Below are positions 18,268 to 28,119 of a DNA stretch of 64,000 bases, piece after piece. A model generated the notes under the pieces. The model did not search any database, was not told the DNA's origin, and saw nothing but the letters and a program-made list of their open reading frames with translations. Source of the DNA: Solibacillus daqui (lineage in GTDB: Bacteria > Bacillota > Bacilli > Bacillales_A > Planococcaceae); NCBI RefSeq assembly GCF_028747805.1, contig NZ_CP114887.1, positions 2,845,501 to 2,909,500 of the forward strand, given 5' to 3'. Position numbers and translations under genes: made by a program. Within the stretch, counting starts at the first letter, position 1. Every line of letters starts with the position of its first letter.

Positions 18268-19041
18268 TTAGACAACTTTTGCTTCGTTGTGTAATAAGCT
18301 TACTAGTTCTTTTACCTGTGCAGAAAGATCGCCTGATAATACGCGACCAGCTGCTTTTTGTGGTGGTAAATAAATTTCTACTGTTTCTACTTTTACTTCA
18401 ACATCATCTTCATCGATATCTAAATCATCTAGCTCAAGTTCTTCAAGTGGCTTTTTCTTTGCCTTCATAATCCCTGGTAAAGATGGGTAGCGTGGCTCGT
18501 TTAACCCTTGTTGAGCTGTTACTAATAATGGTAAAGATGTTTCTAACACTTCAGAGTCACCTTCGATATCACGAACAATTTTCACGTTAGTACCGTCAAT
18601 TTCAAGGCTCGTAATTGTTGTTACATAGTTAATGCCTAATAGGTCTGCTAAACGTGGACCAACTTGACCAGACCCACCATCGATTGCAACGTTACCTGCT
18701 AAAATTAAATCCGCTTCTTTGTCTTTTAAATATTCCGCTAAAATATAAGCTGCAGAATATTGATCTAACTCATCTAAATCATCTTCTGTATTAATTAACA
18801 CTGCTTCATCAGCACCCATTGCTAATGCTGTACGTAATTGCTTTTCAGCATCTTCGCCACCGATTGTTACAACCGTTACTTTACCGCCTAATGCATCACG
18901 CTTTTGAATTGCTTCTTCAATTGCATACTCATCATATGGATTAATGATGAACTCAGCACCATCTTCTTGAATTTTACCGCCTGAAACGACGATTTTTTCT
19001 TCTGTGTCAAAAGTACGTTTTACTAATACATAAATATTCAT
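18268..19041 (-). CDS. etfB: Electron transfer flavoprotein beta subunit
   Basis: AMP-binding partner of EtfA, 257 residues. Family markers are the N-terminal NIYVLVKRTFDTEEKI, the NPYDEYAIEEAIQ segment, the DGGSGQVGPRLADLLGINYVTTI region and the LVTAQQGLNEPRYPSLPGIMKAKKKP recognition loop. It is 59 bases ahead of etfA and follows the enoyl-CoA hydratase, which places it in beta-oxidation. Confidence 0.96.
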   Translation of the reverse strand: MNIYVLVKRTFDTEEKIVVSGGKIQEDGAEFIINPYDEYAIEEAIQKRDALGGKVTVVTIGGEDAEKQLRTALAMGADEAVLINTEDDLDELDQYSAAYILAEYLKDKEADLILAGNVAIDGGSGQVGPRLADLLGINYVTTITSLEIDGTNVKIVRDIEGDSEVLETSLPLLVTAQQGLNEPRYPSLPGIMKAKKKPLEELELDDLDIDEDDVEVKVETVEIYLPPQKAAGRVLSGDLSAQVKELVSLLHNEAKVV

Positions 19042-19087
19042 AATCTAGACCTCCTAAAAGCTTTTTAATTTAATCCGTATGAACGGT

Positions 19088-19861
19088 TTATTTACCTGTA
19101 AATACTGGTTCACGTTTTTCGATAAATGCTTGAATGCCTTCTTTTGCGTCGGATGATACGAATACTTCACCAAAGCTTTTTGCCTCTGCAGCAACGCCAT
19201 CATAGAATGAAGGTGTTTTCGAGAATTGCAGCATTTGAATCGCTGCTCTTAATGCAATTGGTGATTTTTTTGCAATTTTTTTCGCAATTGCAAGCGTCTC
19301 TGGTAATAAATTCTCATCAGAAAATGCTCGGTTTGCCAATCCCCATTCCACAGCTTCAGCACCTGAAATCGGATCGCTTGTAAACATCATCTCTGCCGCT
19401 TTAGCAACCCCTACATAGCGTGGTAAACGCTGTGTACCAGCAAAACCTGGAATAAGACCTAATGATAGTTCAGGTAAGCCAAGCTTGGCATTTTCAGTTA
19501 CGAAACGCATATGGCATCCCATCGCAAGTTCTAAACCTCCACCTAATGCCGCCCCATGAATAGCCGCGATAACAGGCTTTGAAAAATTTTCAAGTCGCTC
19601 GAATACGTCTTGCCCGTTTTTCGCTAAAGCGGTGAACTCTTCACCTGACTGTACGCTTGTAAATTCTTTTATGTCAGCCCCTGCAGAGAAAAATCGTCCC
19701 TCTCCATGAATGACAACTACTCGTACCGATTCATCATTTTCTACAAAGTCCAGTAATCCATTTACATCTTGGATTAAGCCTTGTGAAAGCGCATTTGCAG
19801 GCGGTCTAGAAATTGTAGCGATTGCTACGTTATCTTCTACTTTCCAACTTAGAAACTCCAT
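19088..19861 (-). CDS. fadB: Enoyl-CoA hydratase/isomerase
   Basis: Crotonase-fold enzyme of 257 residues that hydrates trans-2-enoyl-CoA in beta-oxidation. The CoA-binding and oxyanion parts are [10 protein letters not shown] and [22 protein letters not shown]; the catalytic Glu positions fall in LELAMGC and [20 protein letters not shown]. It sits 17 bases after fadR as in the B. subtilis fadR regulon (ysiB). Confidence 0.93.
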   Translation of the reverse strand: MEFLSWKVEDNVAIATISRPPANALSQGLIQDVNGLLDFVENDESVRVVVIHGEGRFFSAGADIKEFTSVQSGEEFTALAKNGQDVFERLENFSKPVIAAIHGAALGGGLELAMGCHMRFVTENAKLGLPELSLGLIPGFAGTQRLPRYVGVAKAAEMMFTSDPISGAEAVEWGLANRAFSDENLLPETLAIAKKIAKKSPIALRAAIQMLQFSKTPSFYDGVAAEAKSFGEVFVSSDAKEGIQAFIEKREPVFTGK

Positions 19862-19878
19862 TTCCCCACATCCCCTTT

Positions 19879-20460
19879 TTATGCTTTTAATGCATTTATT
19901 AATAATTGCTGAATTTTTGGAGCTTGTTCCATTAAGTCATAGCGATATTCATTCATCACCCATGATGTCGTAATTTCGTCAATCGTACCGAATACCATTT
20001 GACGGGCAATACGAACATCCATCGTTTGATTAAACTCTCCATTAAGCATGCCCTCGATTAATATTTGATCTACTAAAATTAAATACTCTTTAAGAATAGC
20101 GTTAATTTTCAATCTAATCTCTTTATTCGACTGCCTTAACTCTAATTGAGTTACGGTTGCTAAATGGCGATCACTCGATAAAACATGGAAATGGTTTTCA
20201 ATCATTTTGCTTAACTTTTCTGAAGACGTTTCTCCACTTTTTATTATAGCCTGTAAATTCTCTACGAAAATACCCATTTTTTCCTGAAATACAGAAATTA
20301 AAATATCTTCTTTATTTTTAAAATATAAATAGATTGTTCCGTCAGCTACGCCAGCCTGTTTTGCAATTTTAGATACTTGTGCTTGATGATAGCCATTCTC
20401 CGCTATTGCAATGACTGCAGCATCTACTATTTGCATATACTTGGGTTTATTTCGTTTCAA
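19879..20460 (-). CDS. fadR: TetR-family fatty-acid degradation regulator FadR
   Basis: Repressor of about 193 residues that senses long-chain acyl-CoA. The N-terminal HTH reads [48 protein letters not shown] and is very like B. subtilis FadR. The TTG at 20460 ([10 protein letters not shown]) with GGTGAG upstream matches family length; an upstream in-frame ATG would translate the operator region. A perfect FadR box overlaps its promoter, so it is probably autoregulated. Confidence 0.93.
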   Translation of the reverse strand: MKRNKPKYMQIVDAAVIAIAENGYHQAQVSKIAKQAGVADGTIYLYFKNKEDILISVFQEKMGIFVENLQAIIKSGETSSEKLSKMIENHFHVLSSDRHLATVTQLELRQSNKEIRLKINAILKEYLILVDQILIEGMLNGEFNQTMDVRIARQMVFGTIDEITTSWVMNEYRYDLMEQAPKIQQLLINALKA

Positions 20461-20490
20461 GTTGCTCACCACCAAAAAAAAATGAAAACA

Positions 20491-20508
20491 TGAATGACTA
20501 TTCATTCA
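20491..20508. promoter_or_regulatory. FadR operator
   Basis: TGAATGACTATTCATTCA is an exact match to the published B. subtilis FadR consensus TGAATGAMTANTCATTCA. It begins just downstream of the -10 box of the fadR promoter, where binding would block initiation. Confidence 0.92.
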
Positions 20509-20517
20509 TGTTTTCAT

Positions 20518-20544
20518 ATTATAATTTGTTAAACTTTCTGTCAA
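20518..20544 (-). promoter_or_regulatory. Promoter of fadR-fadB-etfBA
   Basis: TTGACA, a short 15-base spacer, then TATAAT; an alternative -10 TAATAT gives a 17-base spacer. It lies between the lcfA stop and fadR, so fadR-etfA can be transcribed separately from lcfA. Confidence 0.65.
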
Positions 20545-20558
20545 TAGCTTAATCTGGA

Positions 20559-22250
20559 TTATTTTGCTTCTCGTTCCATCATTTTTTGTTTTTCTTCATC
20601 TACTAATTTACGACGTAATATTTTTCCTACAGCTGTTTTCGGTAACTCTGTACGGAATTCATAATAGCGTGGTACTTTGTATGCTGCTAAATTGCTACGA
20701 CAAAATTCATTTAATTCTTTATCGGTCACTTTTTTGCCTTCTTTTAATACGATATAAGCTTTTACTGTTTCACCACGGTAAGGATCTGGAATACCTGCAA
20801 CAACGCATTCTTGAATGGCATCATGCTCGTATAAAACCTCTTCTACTTCTCGCGGATAAATATTAAAGCCACCTGCAATAATCATATCTTTTTTACGGTC
20901 TACTACGTAGAAATAACCTTTTTCATCCATATAGCCTAAGTCACCCGTTAAGAACCAGCCATCATTAAACGTCATAGCCGTATCTTCTGGACGATTCCAG
21001 TAACCTTTCATTACTTGCGGTCCTTTAATCGCGATTTCCCCTATTTCACCTGGTGGTAATACTTCCGATTCGCCAGAACGAAGAACAGCAGCATCTGTAT
21101 TTGGCCAAGGCAATCCGATCGAACCATTAATTCGATTGTCCCAAATTGGATTAGCATGAGTTACCGGTGATGTTTCAGTTAATCCATACCCTTCAACAAT
21201 ACGACCACCTGTTAATGCTTCAAACTTTTCTTGTACTTCAAGCGGTAGTGGCGCAGAACCACTTAAACATGCTTTGATAGAAGAAAGATCATATTTTAAT
21301 AAATCGGGATGATTTAATAGTCCGATATACATCGTTGGTGCACCTGGGAATAATGTTGGCTTTTGCTTGTCTATTGTTTTTAATGCTTGCTCAACATCAA
21401 ATTTAGGTAATAACACCATTTTACCTTGTTGCATTATTGAAAGAACTAACACGGTAGTCATTCCATAAACATGGAAGAACGGTAAAATACCTAAAATTAT
21501 TTCTTCCCCTTTATTACATTTATACATCCATGCATCACACATCATTGTGTTAGCTATTAGGTTTTTATGCGTTAACATTACACCTTTCGGGAACCCTGTT
21601 GTACCACCCGTATACTGTAACAGCGCTAAATCATTTTCAAAATCAAAATCTACGGAAATTTCAGTAGCAGTTGCTGACTTCATAATTTCTGTGAACAAAT
21701 GATTCATACCGCTATGTTCAACTTTTACACTGAATCCGTATTGTTTTTTCTGAATGAATGGATATACCAAATTTTTAGGGAACGGTAAATAATCTTTAAT
21801 ACCTGTAACGATAACGTTTTCAATTTTCGTTTCATTTAATATTTTCATCGTACGCGGATACAAAATATCCATCACTAAAATCACTTTCGCACCACAATCA
21901 GACATCTGATATTGAAGCTCACGCTCAGTGTATAACGGATTTGTTTGAACGACAATACCACCAGCATACAAAATACCATAATAAGCGATAACTGATTGAG
22001 GACAGTTCGGCAACATAATTGCGACACGATCGCCCTTCTCCACCCCTAGAGAACGTAAATAATTCGCAAACTTTAATGCCGATTGATATAACTCTTTGTT
22101 TGTTAGCTCCCTACCCATGAAGTGAACCGCTACTTTATCCGGGACCTCATTGTAAGCATCCGTCAAAAATTGTTGCACTGGAATTTGAGGAAGATCTATC
22201 GTATGCGGGATTTCCTCAGGATAACTCGCTAGCCAAACCTTTTCTGTCAT
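20559..22250 (-). CDS. lcfA: Long-chain fatty acid--CoA ligase
   Basis: Activates fatty acids to acyl-CoA for degradation. The 563-residue adenylate-forming enzyme carries the P-loop YTGGTTGFPKG, the EGYGLTETSP motif, TGDLGYMDEKGYFYVVDRKKDMI and the C-terminal catalytic-lysine region PKTAVGKILRRKL. AAGGGGAG precedes the ATG. No FadR box is visible directly upstream; the only one in this region is downstream in front of fadR. Confidence 0.95.
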   Translation of the reverse strand: MTEKVWLASYPEEIPHTIDLPQIPVQQFLTDAYNEVPDKVAVHFMGRELTNKELYQSALKFANYLRSLGVEKGDRVAIMLPNCPQSVIAYYGILYAGGIVVQTNPLYTERELQYQMSDCGAKVILVMDILYPRTMKILNETKIENVIVTGIKDYLPFPKNLVYPFIQKKQYGFSVKVEHSGMNHLFTEIMKSATATEISVDFDFENDLALLQYTGGTTGFPKGVMLTHKNLIANTMMCDAWMYKCNKGEEIILGILPFFHVYGMTTVLVLSIMQQGKMVLLPKFDVEQALKTIDKQKPTLFPGAPTMYIGLLNHPDLLKYDLSSIKACLSGSAPLPLEVQEKFEALTGGRIVEGYGLTETSPVTHANPIWDNRINGSIGLPWPNTDAAVLRSGESEVLPPGEIGEIAIKGPQVMKGYWNRPEDTAMTFNDGWFLTGDLGYMDEKGYFYVVDRKKDMIIAGGFNIYPREVEEVLYEHDAIQECVVAGIPDPYRGETVKAYIVLKEGKKVTDKELNEFCRSNLAAYKVPRYYEFRTELPKTAVGKILRRKLVDEEKQKMMEREAK

Positions 22251-22500
22251 AAAACTTCTCCCCTTTTCTAAAAGCTTTATTTATTACCAACAGTATAATT
22301 AAAAAAGGAAATTCTTTCAAACTATTTAGTTATAATTTTACTTTATTTTCTCGATATTTCATGTATTTTCTCGTTTAATATTATGTTTCTCATAATAATC
22401 TCATACATTAAAAACAAAAAATTGCATAATTATTTTTGAAATATATTTTTGTAGAAAAATATTATTTTTTTCTAAAATGGCTAATCTTTTTCCTCAAAAT

Positions 22501-22535
22501 AAAAAAGCAAACAAACCATTACTAGTTTGTCTGCT
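22501..22535 (-). terminator. Terminator after the 26-residue peptide gene
   Basis: Minus strand AGCAGACAAAC / GTTTGTTTGCT stem with an 8-base loop followed by TTTTTTA. Confidence 0.85.
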
Positions 22536-22542
22536 TCTTCAT

Positions 22543-22623
22543 TTAAATCGTAGCCAAATAATAAACTCCTACTGCGAGGAATAGAACACATACAACAATT
22601 AAAATTTTTGATAAAGTTTCCAT
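22543..22623 (-). CDS. Small single-pass membrane peptide, 26 aa
   Basis: Complete frame ATG to TAA with GGAG seven bases upstream and a strong terminator directly after the stop. The peptide begins METLSKILIVVCVLFLAV and is one hydrophobic helix with a short polar N-terminus. Start signal, compactness and terminator make it a likely real gene. Function unknown; tiny membrane peptides of this type often bind larger membrane complexes or are sporulation products, but nothing here decides that. No homologue is recognised. Confidence 0.6.
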   Translation of the reverse strand: METLSKILIVVCVLFLAVGVYYLATI

Positions 22624-22720
22624 CGACCTTCTCCTTGGAAAAACACACTTCTCGCCGAATAACGTGAAATGCACTATTTTCTTATGTGGATTTCAACGAA
22701 AAATCATTCTTTCTATTCCA

Positions 22721-23134
22721 CTAAGATATACTTGCACCAATGACAAAGGATAATCCTAATGAAATCGTAAATGATATAAACCCGACAGAACGATTGTCTG
22801 CAGCGATTTCTTCATCTACATTGAATTTTGGTGTTAAAAATTCAAACAGTAAATAAGCAAAAATCAATAATATAAACCCGAAAAGTCCCCAACCTAACAT
22901 CTCTACAAATGATGGATGTTGTTGAATTGAGTATCTGAAAATGTTACAAATGCCGACAATCTTACCACCTGTCGCTAATGCAACTGCAACATTTCCTTTT
23001 TTTATTTCTTCCCAATTTTTATATTTCGTCACGATTTCAAAGATAATCATTGCCACAAACAAACATAGCACTACTACACTAAAATAGCCTGCCGTTTCAA
23101 CGAGAGGATGGCGCCAAAAGCTTGAACCTAGCAA
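22721..23134 (-). CDS. yshE: DUF350 membrane protein (YshE-like)
   Basis: Membrane protein of about 137 residues with four helices, including YFSVVVLCLFVAMIIFEIV, ALATGGKIVGICNIF and FISFTISLGLSFVIGASIS. DUF350 proteins are of unknown function. The preferred start is TTG at 23134 (product begins MLGSSFWRHP) because AAGGGGG is nine bases upstream. It lies directly upstream of mutS2, as yshE does in B. subtilis. Confidence 0.82.
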   Translation of the reverse strand: MLGSSFWRHPLVETAGYFSVVVLCLFVAMIIFEIVTKYKNWEEIKKGNVAVALATGGKIVGICNIFRYSIQQHPSFVEMLGWGLFGFILLIFAYLLFEFLTPKFNVDEEIAADNRSVGFISFTISLGLSFVIGASIS

Positions 23135-23204
23135 TCCATTGTACCCCCTTAACAAATTTTGTACTTACTCTTAATATGAGCTAATTTTGAAAAAGGAGCA
23201 ACTA

Positions 23205-25568
23205 TTATTTTAGTTCAACGACCGTCACACCAAAGCCACCCTCACCTGCCTCACCATATCGATAGGATTTGATACGCTTATGATTTTTCAAGAAGCTTTG
23301 AATTCCTTGGCGTAATGCCCCCGTTCCTTTACCGTGAATAATTGATACACGTGGATAGTTCGCCAGTAAGGCATCATCTAAATATTTTTCCGTGAGAATG
23401 AGTGCATCTTCATAGCGCTCTCCACGTAAATCTAATTCTAGTTTCACATGGGAATTACGATTTTTAACATTCATATTCGGACGTGTTACTTGTTCTTTTT
23501 CTGGCTTAATGTATTCTAAATCGCTATCAGGTAGCTTCATTTTTAAAATACCAATTTGAACAACCCACTCATTACCTGATTTATCAAGAATTGTTCCTTT
23601 TTGACCATAACTTAATACTTTGACCTCATCGCCGATTTGTAAATTTTGTTTACGTTCTCGTGCAGCAACTGCTTTTTGAAGGACTTTATTTTCTTTTGGT
23701 GTTGCTTCGTCTAAACGTTTTTTCGCATCGATAAATTCGTGTTCCTTAACGTTTGCTGCTGCGAGTTTTTTCATTTCACGTAAATCAGCAATGACATTTT
23801 CAGCTTCGCGTTTTGCTTCATCTACAATTTTACGCGCTTTTTCTTTTGCTTTTTTCTCTAGGCTTTCTTTCTTTTCATCATATATGCGAAGACGTTCTTC
23901 AAGCTCCGCGCGAATTTGTGCTGCATCTTCTAGTAATACATGTGCCTCATCTGCCTCACGCTCTGAACGTAAGCGGCTTTCTTCTAGTGAAGCAATCATG
24001 GATTCCACTTCATGACGGTCTGTGCCAGTAAATGATTTCGCACGGTCTATAATCGAGTTTGTTAATCCTAAACGCTTCGAAATTTCAAAAGCATTTGAAC
24101 GACCCGGCACACCAATTAATAAACGATAAGTTGGACTAAGTGTTTCAATATCAAACTCCACGCTGGCATTCACTACAAGCGGACGATTATAGCCGTATGC
24201 TTTTAGCTCAGGATAGTGTGTCGTTGCCATAACGCGTGCCCCACGATCTACCACTTCATCTAAAATTGAAATTGCTAATGCCGCACCTTCTTGTGGGTCT
24301 GTACCCGCACCAAGTTCATCAAACAGTACAAGAGATTTGTCATCAAACTTACTTAAAATGTCAACAATGTTCACCATATGAGAGGAGAACGTTGATAATG
24401 ATTGCTCGATGGATTGCTCATCACCAATGTCCGCAAAAATTTGCTCAAACACCGCTAGCTCTGAGCCGTCTAAAGCAGGCACTGGTAAGCCAGACTGTGC
24501 CATTATTGTACAAAGTCCAACTGTTTTTAACGTTACCGTTTTACCACCTGTATTTGGACCCGTAATAACAATCGCTGTTACATCGCGCCCAAATTCAATT
24601 GTGTTTGCTACTGCTTCTTCAATCGGTAATAGTGGGTGTCGAGCACGAACTAAGCGTGTATAGCCTTCCTGATTCATTTTTGGCATCGTACATTTATTTG
24701 CTTGGCCGTACTTCCCTTTTGCTAAAATAACATCGATTTCCCCAAGCAATTGCACTAACACGAATAAATCATGACCTACTTCTGCTACTTTCGATGTTAG
24801 CTCTAATAATATACGCTCTATTTCCGCTTTTTCTTTTACTTTTAAGCGCTGGACTTCATTGTTTGCTTGAATTACTGATTCTGGCTCAATGAACAATGTT
24901 TGACCGGAAGCTGATTGGTCATGCACAATGCCACCATAATGTGAACGGTATTCTTGTTTTACTGGAATAACAAAACGATCGTTACGAATCGTAATAATGG
25001 TATCTGATAGCATTTTTGTCGCATTCGAACCGCGCGTTAAGCTTTCTAGCTTTTGACGTACCTTTGATTCCTCCGAACGTAATGACTGACGAATTGAACG
25101 TAATACTGGACTCGCAGAATCAAGCACCGCACCGTTATCATCAATACAGTCATTAATTTCATGCTGTAATGCCGTAAGTACTGGCATCTGCTCTTTTCGC
25201 TCGATAAAATGAGGGATTTCAATATCCTTTTCTGCCTCAATATCTTCAATGAAATTACGTAAAATGCGGCTCGCACGAATCGTACTTGCAATTTCCATTA
25301 ACTCCATTGGGCTCAGCATTCCCCCAATTTGTGAACGACGTGCATGCGGTCGCACATCAAAAATACCGCCTAACGGAACATTGCCCTTCACACGTAAAAT
25401 AGCTAAGCCTTCATCCATTTCTGCTAATAATTCAACAACTGTTTCAAAATCGGTTTCAGGCACTAATTCATCAATAGCCTGCTTTCCGATTGAGTTCGTA
25501 CAAAATGCCGAGACTTGTTCACGGACTTTATCAAATTCTAGTGTTTTCAACGCTCGCTGTTCGATCAT
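23205..25568 (-). CDS. mutS2: Endonuclease MutS2
   Basis: MutS-like ATPase of 787 residues that lacks the mismatch-recognition domain; reported roles are in control of recombination and in rescue of collided ribosomes. It has the core and lever domains, Walker A in ITGPNTGGKTVTLKTVG (about residue 330), Walker B in LVLFDELGAGTDP, a long charged coiled coil (about 510-630) and a C-terminal Smr domain (LDLRGERYEDAL..HGKGTGALR). The ATG at 25568 has GGAGGTG six bases upstream. Confidence 0.95.
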   Translation of the reverse strand: MIEQRALKTLEFDKVREQVSAFCTNSIGKQAIDELVPETDFETVVELLAEMDEGLAILRVKGNVPLGGIFDVRPHARRSQIGGMLSPMELMEIASTIRASRILRNFIEDIEAEKDIEIPHFIERKEQMPVLTALQHEINDCIDDNGAVLDSASPVLRSIRQSLRSEESKVRQKLESLTRGSNATKMLSDTIITIRNDRFVIPVKQEYRSHYGGIVHDQSASGQTLFIEPESVIQANNEVQRLKVKEKAEIERILLELTSKVAEVGHDLFVLVQLLGEIDVILAKGKYGQANKCTMPKMNQEGYTRLVRARHPLLPIEEAVANTIEFGRDVTAIVITGPNTGGKTVTLKTVGLCTIMAQSGLPVPALDGSELAVFEQIFADIGDEQSIEQSLSTFSSHMVNIVDILSKFDDKSLVLFDELGAGTDPQEGAALAISILDEVVDRGARVMATTHYPELKAYGYNRPLVVNASVEFDIETLSPTYRLLIGVPGRSNAFEISKRLGLTNSIIDRAKSFTGTDRHEVESMIASLEESRLRSEREADEAHVLLEDAAQIRAELEERLRIYDEKKESLEKKAKEKARKIVDEAKREAENVIADLREMKKLAAANVKEHEFIDAKKRLDEATPKENKVLQKAVAARERKQNLQIGDEVKVLSYGQKGTILDKSGNEWVVQIGILKMKLPDSDLEYIKPEKEQVTRPNMNVKNRNSHVKLELDLRGERYEDALILTEKYLDDALLANYPRVSIIHGKGTGALRQGIQSFLKNHKRIKSYRYGEAGEGGFGVTVVELK

Positions 25569-25589
25569 GAAAAACACCTCCTGCTACAA

Positions 25590-27302
25590 TTATTTATTTT
25601 TCCTAATAAAAGCTTCAAATTGCTCTTTTGACCATGTATTAACGATTAATTCTTTCTTTAACCATGCTTTTTGCGCGTATTTAACACCAATTTCCATGAA
25701 GCGTAATTGATCAATCGCATGAGCATCGGTATTAATAGCGATAGGTACATTATGTTCCATTGCTAATTGTAAATGCTCAATACATAAATCCAAACGGTAT
25801 GGGTTGGCATTCAGCTCTAAAATTTTCCCATGCTGTGCAGCCCATTCAATTAATAGTGGAACATCTGGTTCATAGCCACCGCGCTCGCCAACAATTCGCC
25901 CCGTTGGATGTGCAATCATATGCACGTATGGATGTTCGACTGCTGTTTTTAAACGTGCCATAATTTTGTCCTGTTTTTGCGTGAAGCTTGAATGAATCGA
26001 CGCAATGACAAAATCTAATTCCTTTAGTACTTCATCGTCAAAATCAAGTGTGCCATCTGGTAAAATATCCATTTCTGTGCCGCGATATAGGAAGAAATCA
26101 GGGTTTGCCTCATTAAAGGCATAAATATCTAGCTTTTGTTGCTGTAAACGTTCTGGCGTTAAACCGTTCGCCACTTTTAAATATTGCGAATGGTCAGTAA
26201 TTACCGCATGTGTATAGCCTTTAGCAATTAATGCTTGCCCCATCTCACTTACTGAATGTGCACCATCTGACCAAGTTGTATGCATATGCAAGTCCGATAT
26301 AATGTCCGCAAGATTCACTAAATGATCCAGCTCATCTAAACGGTCTAGCTCTTTACCACTTTCACGCACAGTTGGCGGAATGAACGGTAAATCAAAATGT
26401 GCGAAAAACTGCTCTTCGGTTTCAAATGTCACAATCGAGCCGTCCTCTTGTTCAACACCGTATTCACTAATTTTTTTGCCCATTGACTTGGCCAGCTGGC
26501 GCATACGTACATTGTGATCTTTTGAGCCAGTGAAATGGTGTAGCGCTGTCGCAAATTCCTCACTCATAACTAAACGGAAATCAACACTCACAGGCTCATC
26601 ACGGTCTAAAATTACCGACACTTTTGTATCTCCTGCAGCAATTGTTTCTAAAATCACAAGACGTGTTAAAATAGCTTCACGTACAATTTCATAAGCACTC
26701 GTTGCAACTATAAAATCGATATCCTTACTCGTCTCTGCTACACGTCGAAAACTACCAGCTACAGAAAACTTTTCCACTTCAGGCAAGCTTGCAAGTAGTT
26801 CATTGATTTCTAATACAGCTGGCTCTAATTGCCAAATCGGTAAACGTTCTTTGCGTGAACCGAAATTTTCAAGTTCTTTTAAAATTTTCTCCTCGGTTTT
26901 TGCCGCAAAGCCTGCTAATTCTCGAACTTTCCCTGTTTCACATGCTGTTTTTAACGAATCTGCATCGACTATGTTTAATTCTTGGTATAATTTCGCTAGC
27001 TTTTTTCCACCTAGGCCAGGTAATTTCATTAAAGGAATCAACCCTTTTGGTACCATTTCTTCAAGCTCTTTTAATGTTGAGGATACGCCCGTTTCCATTA
27101 GCTCTAAAATAACCGCAGCTGTTCCTTTCCCAATGCCTTTTATTGCTGTAATATCATCTATTTCACTTAAACTACGTTCATCAGCCTCAAGTGCGGCAGC
27201 AGCCTTACGAAATGCCGATACTTTAAATGGGTTTTCTGCTTGTAATTCCATATATAACGCGATTTTTTCTAGTGTGCGGATAATGATTTTTTTATTCATC
27301 AT
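25590..27302 (-). CDS. polX: DNA polymerase/3'-5' exonuclease PolX
   Basis: Family X repair polymerase with gap-filling and PHP-type exonuclease activity, 570 residues. Two helix-hairpin-helix motifs appear near the N-terminus (AIKGIGKGTAAVILEL; KLPGLGGKKLAKLYQ), the nucleotidyltransferase motif at GSFRRVAETSKDIDFIV, and the C-terminal PHP domain with DLHMHTTWSDGAHS, TDHSQYL and HPTGR. The start at 27302 has GAGAGGGG upstream and gives the same length as the B. subtilis protein. Confidence 0.95.
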   Translation of the reverse strand: MMNKKIIIRTLEKIALYMELQAENPFKVSAFRKAAAALEADERSLSEIDDITAIKGIGKGTAAVILELMETGVSSTLKELEEMVPKGLIPLMKLPGLGGKKLAKLYQELNIVDADSLKTACETGKVRELAGFAAKTEEKILKELENFGSRKERLPIWQLEPAVLEINELLASLPEVEKFSVAGSFRRVAETSKDIDFIVATSAYEIVREAILTRLVILETIAAGDTKVSVILDRDEPVSVDFRLVMSEEFATALHHFTGSKDHNVRMRQLAKSMGKKISEYGVEQEDGSIVTFETEEQFFAHFDLPFIPPTVRESGKELDRLDELDHLVNLADIISDLHMHTTWSDGAHSVSEMGQALIAKGYTHAVITDHSQYLKVANGLTPERLQQQKLDIYAFNEANPDFFLYRGTEMDILPDGTLDFDDEVLKELDFVIASIHSSFTQKQDKIMARLKTAVEHPYVHMIAHPTGRIVGERGGYEPDVPLLIEWAAQHGKILELNANPYRLDLCIEHLQLAMEHNVPIAINTDAHAIDQLRFMEIGVKYAQKAWLKKELIVNTWSKEQFEAFIRKNK

Positions 27303-27401
27303 ATTTCCCCTCTCTAAAGAAAGCTCCCCCCGAAAATCGAGAGAAGCTTTCACATGATTTTCAAATCCATTACTCCTGATTAATTATGCCTTGGCGTAAT
27401 T

Positions 27402-27573
27402 ATGTCCAGATTTTTTTCAATGTTACTCGAAAAACTCCTCTAAAAAATCTGTGACATCCGCCGGGGGCATTAACTTGTTTCAGCCGGGGGTTAAAATCCC
27501 ACTCGATTAAGGAAATCTTGGCATTCACCACACACTTATAGAAGTGGTGGACTTTTGCTGAAGTAAGTTAAAA
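27402..27573. repeat. Dispersed intergenic repeat, copy 2 (long form)
   Basis: Has the 57-base core shared with 15822-15878, then GCCGGGGGCATTAACTTG, a second GCCGGGGG, and a hairpin (CACCAC / GTGGTG, 27528-27550), and ends in TGCTGAAGTAAGTTAAAA, the same ending as copy 1. Copy 1 therefore looks like a deletion form of this element. Confidence 0.72.
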
Positions 27574-27574
27574 G

Positions 27575-28114
27575 TTAATTTTTGTAAATATACCACCAAT
27601 TTTGGAACATGCTTGTGATGACTGGCGTGTGTTCAAGAATTAGCCCTGTTAGGAACGAGCTATCAATTATCAACTGGACCGATTCTACAGGTAGTAATGC
27701 AATGACGTATAACCCGATAAATAAAATAATGTACGCTTCGATAAAGCATAATACTGCGCCTAATAAGTAGTTTAACGAATTCAACACAGGTAAATAAGTT
27801 AAAAAGTCAAACATCGAGCCTAAAATTTGTAACGCAATTTTCACAACAAAGAAAATAAGTGCAAATGCAAATACGCGGTAAAACGTACGATCGACATCTA
27901 ATGAATCTAGCACTAATGTCATCGTCGAACCTTCTGTAAAGCCTGGATATGGAATCCACAGCACAAACTTATCGGCAAGTGGTTTATAGTAAATTATCGC
28001 CACTACAAGCGCTACTAAAAAGCTACCGATATTGATTAATTGGACGACAAGACCACGCTTGGCACCAATGATTAAACTAATGATAAAGACCGCAAGAATA
28101 AATAAATCTAACAT
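27575..28114 (-). CDS. cvpA: CvpA-family membrane protein (YshB-like)
   Basis: Integral membrane protein of about 179 residues with four hydrophobic segments, the first being LDLFILAVFIISLIIGAKRGLVVQLINIGSF, whose KRG turn is typical of the CvpA/colicin-V-production family. Function in Firmicutes is not established. ATG at 28114 with AAGGG upstream is preferred to the TTG at 28123 that overlaps the zapA stop. Probably cotranscribed with zapA. Confidence 0.85.
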   Translation of the reverse strand: MLDLFILAVFIISLIIGAKRGLVVQLINIGSFLVALVVAIIYYKPLADKFVLWIPYPGFTEGSTMTLVLDSLDVDRTFYRVFAFALIFFVVKIALQILGSMFDFLTYLPVLNSLNYLLGAVLCFIEAYIILFIGLYVIALLPVESVQLIIDSSFLTGLILEHTPVITSMFQNWWYIYKN

Positions 28115-28119
28115 ATATG

